From Erodium maritimum (Eukaryota; Streptophyta; Magnoliopsida; Geraniales; Geraniaceae), in the NCBI GenBank assembly GCA_963921825.1, contig OY997589.1, forward strand, positions 2,356,001 to 2,420,000: DNA of 64,000 nt. Direction: 5' to 3'. Positions 56,439 to 64,000 of the stretch are shown in pieces. The position numbers and the translations under genes were made by a program. The notes below the pieces were generated by a model. The model had not been told where the DNA came from. It saw only the letters and a program-made list of their open reading frames with translations, and ran no database searches. Within the stretch, counting starts at the first letter, position 1. Each line of letters begins with the position of its first letter.

Positions 56439-57184
56439 TATTATTTTAGTCTTTACACTTTCTATTTCATTTTTTATTTATTTAATTGTTTCCTTAACAT
56501 TTTTTCTATCTTGTGTCTATAATTCGTATTATTATCAATAAATTGTTATCATAGGCTCAAAAAACAAAAATAAAATCTGATTTTAAATTAGAGCTCTTTT
56601 CATGTGAGAAATGATGATCATGTATTCTAAATTCTAATACCAATCATGGGCCTGCCCAGGCCCATTTGTAATCAGCTACAGATGGATGTTACTTCATTCA
56701 TAGGTCCACATCAAGTGGATGTGCGACACGCGTAAATCACGATGTGACAGTGTCGGTAATTGGGTCCCTCGTGGCATGTTGGGTGCTGAAATTAAGGTAG
56801 ACAGATATACACCAAAATTGCCTTATTGTGGGGCCAAATGGGATTATTATATATTAAAGTTTAAACAAAATTATAATTATTGTGACTAAAATTGAAGATA
56901 ATTGGATATTTTATTATAATTTTTTTCTTACATAAATACACTTAATTTTATTTTTTTTAAATCACTCAAATGCACTAAACTTTATTTTCTTCTTACTTCA
57001 CTCTTCTTCTATGAGTTGGGGCGAAAGAAATCGAGTCCGTAATGAAAATTCAAAGAAGGCGACAATGAACATTGACTATATTCGGAGTTTTTCTTTACGA
57101 TTTACTAAGAGCTGGTTGGTCAGGTGGACGGATTAAGGGGTTTAGCGCCAAATTATTATGTTAAAATCATATATAATTTTTGAA
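56439..57184. other. Gene-free spacer
   Basis: AT-rich, nothing supportable. Confidence 0.4.
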
Positions 57185-57540
57185 GAAGAAGTGAGGATTG
57201 TATTAGATTAAATCACCCGAAAAGGCATGATACAAAACACAGATGAAACAACCTAATTAATTAACTGTATCCCACACATTAGCATTTCTAGCTAGAACAT
57301 GTGCATATTAGCTGAATGACGCACAAACACCTTATCATGGACCTGAGAAGTTACATGCACTCATGTATTAAGAGTTCGAATGGGGATAGTATCTCGGAGT
57401 CTCCATTGATCGCCTCAAGGCCCTCAACAATCTCTAGACAATCTGACTCTACTATTCCGACCGACCACTCCTCCTCCTTCACCCAAGTCAGTCTTCGCGA
57501 TCTGTTACCTGAGACTGAGAGACAGTAAAACGATTCTAAA
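57185..57540 (-). pseudogene. Degenerate RNase H domain of a LINE, leftward
   Basis: On the minus strand one frame reads VKEEEWSVGIVESDCLEIVE followed by GLEAINGDSE and SPFELLIHECM (about 57495-57352), matching the RVT_3-type RNase H of plant LINEs around the VESD acidic residue. After a stop, other frames read VFVRHSAN and VLARNANVWDTVN, so at least two shifts are present. A LINE-like 3' trailer follows (TAATACAATCCTCAC). Confidence 0.65.
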
Positions 57541-57631
57541 CATGATCTCCGAATAAGAATTCACAAGACTCGACACAAGAAAAAAGAGAAAACGAAGCAA
57601 TAAACCAGTGTAAAAATGGAAGAGGAACAAA

Positions 57632-58648
57632 ATAAAGATCACAAAAACACACAAACCAATAGATACAAGCAACAAATGAACTAGTTGAAACTCTTTTCTT
57701 CTAAAAATGTAGAGCACATCGTCCCTTTTTACTACCAAAAGATACTAAAGCGACCCAACAATGACTCCAAAACAAATATTCACAAGACTAGACAATGATT
57801 TATAAATTAGTGTTATAAACTATCACTAAATTTATGTTCTTTCACTTCAATATCACAAGAACAAGTGCTTACAAACAAGTAACAATCAAACTTATTGAAA
57901 TCCTGTTATTCTATAAACATGATTTCGATATCTTATTTGAATTCAAATCATATTTATCGCACTGGGTGAGTTTGTTACAAGTCTCCAACGTTGATCCCGA
58001 CGGTACAAAAGACCAACGTACACTGATCAATAATTGATTCATACATTTAGGACCTCATAATGGACCTAAAATCAGCCATGGTGAAGACTAAGTAGTTGTG
58101 CAGCAGTTGATATATCATTTATTTTTAGCCGTCCTTTCTTATTTGCACAAAAACATACACACCATGACCTATGAGGCTATGAGTGGTTCCAATGTTGTCG
58201 GATCATAACCTCATTCATGTTCACTTTTGAGTCATGAGGTCCTAAATGCATGAATCAATTATTCATCAACGTACTGTGGTCTTTTGTATCGTCGGGATCA
58301 ACGTTGGAGGCTTGTAACAAACTCACCTAGTAGATAAATATGATTATAGTTCAAATAAGATATAGAAACGACATATCTAGAAGAAAAGAATTTCATTAAG
58401 TTCGATATTTATCGGTAAGAGTTGTTCTTGTGATATTGAAGGGAAAGAACATGAATTTAATGATCATTTACTATAACAATTTATAAATAGTTGTCGAGTC
58501 TTGTGAATACTTGTTTTGGAGTCATTGTTGGGTCGTTTTAGTATCTCTCAGGTAGTAGAATGGGACGATGTGCTCTACATTTTCAGAAGAAAACAATTAC
58601 AACAAGTTCATTTGTCGGTTGTATGTTACAATTGTTCTTGTGATATGT
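57632..58648. repeat. Long inverted repeat (arms about 420 bp, loop about 170 bp)
   Basis: The left arm (57632-58062) pairs with the right arm (58234-58648). Matched pairs include GAGCACATCGTCCC / GGGACGATGTGCTC, CCCAACAATGACTCCAAAAC / GTTTTGGAGTCATTGTTGGG, AACGTTGATCCCGACG / CGTCGGGATCAACGTT and TTTAGGACCTCAT / ATGAGGTCCTAAA. The order is exactly mirrored. Arms differ at perhaps 15-20 percent of positions. No coding sequence and no clean target duplication is seen. Either a foldback transposon or an inverted duplication. Confidence 0.85.
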
Positions 58649-58756
58649 ATTGTAGTGATTATTTCGAAAAAACTAGCATCCACAAAATTCATCTCCTGCA
58701 TTTCGTTAGCATGTTCGATTTCAAAACGCAGCCATGATCATTGTTTTTATTTACAT

Positions 58757-58890
58757 TTTAGGGGGTAATTGTAAATAAAAACATGCTCTAAGATATTCAT
58801 TTTTTGCTAATTATAGTCATGTTGTTCGAAAATTATAAGATAAATTGCATTGTATATAAATTTGTTAAAAAATAACAAGTAAAAAAATGT
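58757..58890. mobile_element. Left-end fragment of the GGGATAATTGCAAAAAAGTA MITE family (copy 7)
   Basis: GGGGGTAATTGTAAATAAAA, AGATATTCATTTTTTGC and AAAAAATAACAAGTAAAAAA follow the order of the left arm. The right half is missing. Confidence 0.55.
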
Positions 58891-59010
58891 AATACATAAT
58901 TATGTACTTCTTTGTACGACTGCAAGTGAAAACTATGTAGTAATGTTCATGTCTTCATTTTTGTCTATTTTAACGATGTATTTTTAAATTTCATCGGTAA
59001 ACGATCGTTG
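58891..59010. other. Short spacer
   Basis: Nothing seen. Confidence 0.35.
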
Positions 59011-59410
59011 TCAAAACAAAAGATAGATTTTCTTAAAGATTTATTTATTACTAAAACCTTACACACTGCACAACATAAGTATTGCATTTATCGGCCATTC
59101 TCGAGAACTCGAAGGACGACCAGCAAGATGATAACTCTTGAAAAAGGCGACGCAACGCCTAAACATGTACTATCAGGTCGGTGTTTCTTATCGATGATTC
59201 TGAAAGATCCGTCGATAGAGAGCCTCGATCGGACATGCCATCAAAAAATAACAACCACACCTATCAGAATTCTGAGATTCCAAAAGAGAAGACAAAAGAA
59301 AAGGACAGATAATAAAGTAAACAAAACGAGGAGCATGAAAAACTCGTGGCGGTCTCCGGTGTCTAGGGTTAGGATCGGAGCGAGGGTACAAATCTGATCG
59401 GGTGAGCACG
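59011..59410 (-). mobile_element. Retroposon, leftward, related to the element at 59570
   Basis: On the minus strand it holds GGCATGTCCGATCGAGG...TATCGACGGAT...CATCGATAA (about 59240-59185), a diverged match to GGCATGTTCGGTCGATT...TATCGACGGTT...CATCGATAA at 60318-60367 on the plus strand. There is no long open frame. Borders are approximate. Confidence 0.5.
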
Positions 59411-59569
59411 AAAAATAAGAGTATGATTGAGTGGCTCGAATTACAAAACTCTGATAGTAGGTGTGGATAAATCTAATCGTCTGACTGGAAGAAGAACGTA
59501 ACATAAAAGCTCGGCCAGAAGATGCATCAGAATGTAATATTCGATACGTTAATGATACGAGAATAACTT

Positions 59570-60755
59570 CTTTTTTAAAAAAAACTCTCCAGCCTAGGTT
59601 TCGTTTTCTCTCCAAAAGCTTTGCAAAACCTAACAGTGCCTGCCGCTGGCACCGCCAGCGGCCATCGTGGCTTCAGCCATGAGGGCTGTCGGCGGACTTT
59701 CCTCTCCACCTTCTTCTTGAACCTGACGCCTCTCTGGTTCGGATACATTTTTTTTTCATCTTCCTTAAGTCGAAACCCTCCTTGCCGGCATGTTCTGCCG
59801 TGCCGGTGAAGTGTCGTCGGGGAGCAGTCCCTCTTGTGCGTCCCCAACCACGATCGGCGTCGACCCCCTCGCCCGGGACGTCAGCCTCCCTCAGATTTGG
59901 TCTGGTAGTCCTTCCCGAGCCGGCCATAGATTTGGCTTCGTCTCCGGGCGTAGATCTGCATTTCCCGACGCCATACCGGAGCTCCCACCGTCAGATTCTG
60001 GCCGTCAAAACCCTTCGGCCACAATGACGGTAGTTCTCCCTCTTGCCAGTCGCGGGCCTCCCCTCCCTCGAGCCGGCAAGCTCCGTCGCAGTGCCCCTTT
60101 GCTTCAGCTCCAACGTGTTCGACTTCCAGTCAAGGCGGTCTCCGGTCTGATCTGCACCGGCAGACATCCTATCGGAGTGTTACAGTGTTTTTTCATGTTT
60201 TACCTTGTATTTGTACTTTCTATTTTTGTAGGTTCCCCTTGTCGGAATCTCTCCATTAAGGGCTTAAATGTCCTTTTTTGGTGGATTCCCGACAGTGGTG
60301 GTTGCTGCCTTCGGTGGCATGTTCGGTCGATTCCTTTTATCGACGGTTTGCACCCCTTCATCGATAATACTGATCGATCGTGTAGTACTCCTACCCGAAC
60401 AACCGTTGTAGTCATTATTGGTGGTTAAAGTCCAAAACTCAGGAACACTCAATCTGCCCCATCAAAGTTCTCAGGCCGAAACTAGTTCGCAATCAGGGCC
60501 CACCGGAGTATTTGGGTACCATTTAGAATTTTTAGACTGTATCAGATTGTTTGGATGTATGCTTAGGCGTTATGTCGCAACTTTGTTTATGGATATTGTA
60601 TTGTATTCAAGTCGGCGACCTCAAACTTGAAAGTTAAGAGCAATCATCACATTAATCGTCTTCGGGAGTCTCAAAAACGATCCGTTGATGTAATGCTTCT
60701 GGTTTATGACGGGTAAGGTCTTTATTGCTAATGAAGCTTTAGTTCAAAAAAAAAA
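59570..60755 (+). mobile_element. GC-rich retroposon with poly(A) tail and target duplication
   Basis: A 1186-bp insert ends in a run of about ten A (60746-60755) and is flanked by the direct repeat GAGAATAACTT (59559-59569 and 60756-60766). It starts with a leader like a plant gene and contains a frame of 212 codons from 59790 without any recognisable domain. Poly(A) plus a variable-length duplication means target-primed retroposition. Whether it is a LINE with its reverse transcriptase deleted or a retrocopy of an unknown transcript is open. Confidence 0.7.
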
Positions 60756-61177
60756 GAGAATAACTTTTAACAATTATCCCAATAAAATATATTTAGAATA
60801 AAATGGTATGCACTAACACTGACACAAGGAGGGAAGGAGGGACTGAATTAATTAGGAGGGAGAGTGTCTCTATGTTGTGTCTGGGTGTGAACAGAAGTGA
60901 CACAGAGAGAAAGAGAGAGTGATCTTCAAGCTCGCGTCGAGCTCGAGACCTTCTCCGATTCCAATCCCAAGCTCGCGACCTCTCTTCTTCCTCCTCAATC
61001 CGCACTCTCACAGCTGCTCAATCCCAGAACCACCCCCAATGCTGTAGCCGCTTCGTCTTCTCCGGCGAGCTCGGCATCAGATCTCGTCCTCTGAAGCAGC
61101 AATCGACAACCCCAAGCTACGATCCCTACTCGATTCATGGATCACTTCTCCCAAGTCCCGCCAATCGGACGAAGATC
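60756..61177 (+). promoter_or_regulatory. Promoter and 5'UTR region of GAUT15
   Basis: Only about 400 bases separate the retroposon from the ATG. A GAGAGAAAGAGAGAGTGATC purine tract (60903-60923) is a likely leader or GA-element. There is no clear TATA box. A short upstream frame opens at 60897 and overlaps the leader. Confidence 0.4.
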
Positions 61178-64000
61178 ATGAAGTTCTACATCTCCGCCTC
61201 CGGGATCAAGAGAGTCACCATCTCCAAATCCGCCAAGCCCCGACGGATCTGGAGCCGCCGGTCAGCGGTGCTGCCGGTGGTCCTGATGCTCGCGGTGCTT
61301 TTGCCCTTTCTCTTCCTCAGAATCGCGTTGCTGGTGCTTGAATCCCCAACCTCTTGCTCTTCCTTCCTCGGTAATTCTTCGTCTTCTTCTTCATAGCTCG
61401 ATTGAGTATTAATTGTTCATAGCTCGATTGAGCTTCAGTGTTCTCCAGCTGTGTTGTTGTGTAGCTGGATCGTCCTTCACATTGTGTTGTACCTTGTGCT
61501 CTCGTTGCTTGTACTTCATATTTTTCTTTTTAATTTATTTTTAGGAATACTAATTGTTTCCTTTTTATGTGTGTATATATATTTTGTGGAAATGCAGATT
61601 GTGTAGGATGGAGGTTTTTCAGTGGGAGTGACACTTCAATGGTAAGCCAAGCCTATTCCCTCAAATATGCTTATAAGGGATGGTTGCAAAAAAGTACCTT
61701 AGTGTATTCACTTCTTATAATTTATACCCCCATTCTTTGAAAATTGCAAATAAAATTGTCATGAACTCGTTTTTGTGTCAGTCTAAATTTGACGATTGTA
61801 CCCTTCAGAATTTGGATGTCAAAAATAAGTAAAGCACAACAAATTTAAATTTTCAAATCCCTTAAAGGATATGAAAATTTGGGTTTCTTTTTGTTTTTTT
61901 ACTTATTGTTTTTTAAAATCTAACTTGTAAGGGTAAAGTCGTCATTTTATACAAATTACAACAAAAAGACAAGTTCAATGTATTTTCTGCAATTATGAAA
62001 GAAGAGGGGTATATGTTGCAAAAAATGAATACTCATAGTAATTTTTTGCAATTATCCCAATATAGAATTGAATATTTTTATAGGTTTGAAACTTTTATGT
62101 GGAAAATGGAAATGAATCAACCTCACACACATGTATGATGACACATGTATGATGACACATCCATTATGTATGGTATCTTGGGAGTTTGGGCTGCTGCTTG
62201 CAAGATTGCATTTTTTTCATTGATTTTTATTATTGTAGAAAGTTTGTACTATGGCATTGTTGTCCTAGGAAATTAGTACAATCCATGATAAGTGCAATTC
62301 TAGGAAGTGTTGGTATTTAATGACCACTAGTATCTTCCTCTGACACGTGGCCAGTTGGGCTGCAACAATAATTTTCTATTCCACTGATCTTATATTATAT
62401 TTGTATTTACTTGTATACATGTATGATAGTTAATTCACAAAGAAAGTGATGCAATAATTGGTGGGGCCATGTTGCTAGATCCCACACCTATTTGGCTCCT
62501 TCCACTTTGTTTTTACCTCTAAACATGCCTTTCTTTGATGTGGAAGCAGCCAATTTAGGACTATAGAATAGAGATATAGCTAGACTAATAGTAATGTAGG
62601 TTTGGTTATGATTCTTGGAAGGTGAACCTTTTGGTTTCCATGGACCACATCAATGGCTTGTTCATGCAGTTTGGTGAAATCAATGGTTGAAAACCGCTGA
62701 TGAGTGGTTTTGTGTGGTGACTTTGCATGTACATGAAGAAGTTGGGAGATGAATTGACTAGAGCATTGCAAGAGGCAAAGGATGGTAAACATGGTGAAGA
62801 TGGCTCCTTACAGTCATTCAATGAGTTGGTGAAGGAGATGACATCAAGCAGACAAGACATTAAAGCCTTTGCCTTCAAGACCAAGGCAATGGTATAACTC
62901 ATTAACTGCATTTTGTCTTGATGTGTTCTATTTGGTCTACTGTGCAATTTTCGCTCATCATTCAATCTTTTGCACAACCTAATCACAGCCGTGCCTTATA
63001 GGGTAGTTTGGCTGATTTGGACTAGCCTTGCCTAATAAGAGGTAGGGTTCGAATCCTAGTGAATCATTTGCTTGAGGGAAGGTGTAGGAGGGTATTACAT
63101 TAGGAATTGGGGTAACTCTGTGGGACGGTGTTTGAGGTTAGGCTAGGATTTACCGCTTTGTTGCTGATAAGAAAATAATCTTGCCTTGCCTTATAAGATG
63201 ATTGGTAACTATATGTTCAATGAATTAAGACAAGGGAAAACGTTATTTACACCCCTCAACGACCTTTGATTCTCAAAAACACCCCTTAAAAGTCAGGGGT
63301 TATCACTAACACACATTCTCACCTTCTGTTATTAATCAAAAGTCCCATATTCATGCTGAATAGGTGATGGTTTTATTAGGAACACACTGTCACATTTCTC
63401 ATTTATCAGTGATTTCTTGATGAATAACGAAAGGTGACAATGTGTTACTGATAAGTGATAACCCCTCACTTTTACAGTGTGTAATTGGGAATCAAAGGTC
63501 GCCGAAAGTTTGTTAATGAAGTTACCCCTTAGGATAATATCAGATGCTCAATCTTCTAGAAACCCAGTTTAATAAAACCCATTTTTGTGTGAATATGCAG
63601 TTACTGAGGATGGAGCACAATGTTCAATTAGCCAAACAAAGGGAATCAATTTACTGGCATTTAGCTTCACATGGTGTCCCCAAGAGCCTACATTGTTTTT
63701 GCCTAAAACTAGCTGAAGAGTATGCAGTAAATGCTTTGGCTCGAACTCGATTACCTTCACCAGAACATGTTTTTCGCCTCATTGACCCGTCCTTCCACCA
63801 TGTGGTTCTTCTAACCAATAATGTCCTCGCTGCCTCAGTTGTTGTTTCTTCTACCATTCACCATTCTGTCAATCCTGAAAAGCTTGTGTTCCACATAGTC
63901 ACTGACAAGAAAACTTACACCTCTATGCACGCTTGGTTCGCAACCAATCCTATAAGACCGGCAGAGGTGGAAGTCAAGGGGCTGCACCAATACTATTGGT
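61178..64000 (+). CDS. GAUT15: GAUT15-like galacturonosyltransferase, 5' part (cut by the window end)
   Basis: This is a Golgi type II membrane glycosyltransferase of family GT8, of the group thought to build pectin or xylan-linked galacturonan. Its own activity is not well defined. The exons are 61178-61370, 61598-61641, about 62739-62891 and from 63601 to beyond 64000. The exon 3 acceptor may instead be 3 bases later. The N-terminus [16 protein letters not shown] is diagnostic for GAUT15. A transmembrane helix follows at about 31-53 ([24 protein letters not shown]), then a stem ([29 protein letters not shown]) and the start of the GT8 domain ([63 protein letters not shown]). The DxD metal site is beyond the window. 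At the usual LLTDNV the sequence has LLTNNV. Introns 2 and 3 carry MITEs and a SINE. Confidence 0.93.
61677..62058. mobile_element. MITE of the GGGATAATTGCAAAAAAGTA family, copy 8, in GAUT15 intron 2
   Basis: GGGATGGTTGCAAAAAAGTA at the left and TTTTTTGCAATTATCCC at the right, with CAACAAAAAGACAAG inside. It is more diverged in the left arm. No clear target duplication. Confidence 0.8.
62129..62162. repeat. Short tandem repeat in GAUT15 intron 2
   Basis: ACATGTATGATGAC occurs twice in a row, followed by ACATCC. Confidence 0.7.
63001..63186 (+). mobile_element. tRNA-derived SINE in intron 3 of GAUT15
   Basis: A perfect box B GGTTCGAATCC lies at 63046-63056, about 45 bases from the 5' end. 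The 3' part GGTTAGGCTAGGATTTACCGC and TTGCTGATAAGAAAATAA matches the SINE at 36671. A 9-bp duplication TGCCTTATA flanks it (62992-63000 and 63187-63195). It lies in sense orientation. Confidence 0.85.
63234..63528. mobile_element. MITE in GAUT15 intron 3
   Basis: GGGAAAACGTTATTTACACC pairs with GTTTGTTAATGAAGTTACCCC, and CGACCTTTGATTCTC pairs with GGGAATCAAAGGTCG. Flanks TTAAGACAA and TTAGGATAA match at 7 of 9. Same family as 31808 and 50533. Confidence 0.8.

Noticed and set aside
59188..59847. Minus-strand frames of 73-124 codons near 59.2-59.9 kb
   Set aside because: They cross the border between two retroposons and the target duplication, so they cannot be one gene.

Overview
The window is nuclear DNA of a flowering plant, very probably a eudicot. 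The genes have GT-AG introns, the intergenic DNA is AT-rich and full of small transposons, and the genes belong to plant-only families: an LRR-XII receptor-kinase cluster, PROTODERMAL FACTOR 1, the fused rhamnose synthase RHM and a GAUT15-type galacturonosyltransferase. The species cannot be named from the sequence alone.

Layout. 1-5.6 kb is nested LTR-retrotransposon DNA: a leftward element with primer-binding site and a long LTR, interrupted by a complete 2.6 kb solo LTR with a 5-bp target duplication. 7.9-29.1 kb is a head-to-tail cluster of four intact leftward LRR receptor kinases (1012, 1016, 1020 and 1023 aa). All have the same three-exon structure, with a 350-nt exon 2 and a 33-nt exon 3. 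LINE fragments, a hAT-like MITE and palindromic MITEs separate them, and one MITE sits inside an intron. 30.8-32.5 kb carries a five-exon plastid/mitochondrial HAD phosphatase (PGPP1-like). 35.7-37.2 kb carries PDF1, with an L1-box promoter motif and an intronic SINE. 37.2-42 kb is a MITE graveyard. 42.0-43.0 kb (minus) is a membrane-anchored alpha/beta-hydrolase with a separate 5'UTR exon. 43.9-49.9 kb holds repeats and TRIM-like LTRs. 49.9-54.2 kb is RHM1 with a 1.5 kb leader intron. 54.5-60.8 kb is LINE remnants, a roughly 1 kb inverted repeat and two related retroposons. From 61.2 kb to the end is the 5' part of a GAUT15-like gene.

How the genes work together: RHM1 (UDP-rhamnose supply) and GAUT15 (GT8 galacturonosyltransferase family) both relate to pectin, and PDF1 is an epidermal cell-wall protein, but nothing here shows that they are co-regulated. 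The receptor kinases are candidate immune receptors with non-RD kinase domains.

No wholly new system was found. The best leads are a set of unrelated palindromic MITEs that share GGGATAA ends and 9-bp target duplications (one with an intact empty site in a paralogue), the long inverted repeat at 57.6-58.6 kb, the two L1 boxes upstream of PDF1 (one carried in by a MITE), and a SINE family found in two gene introns.
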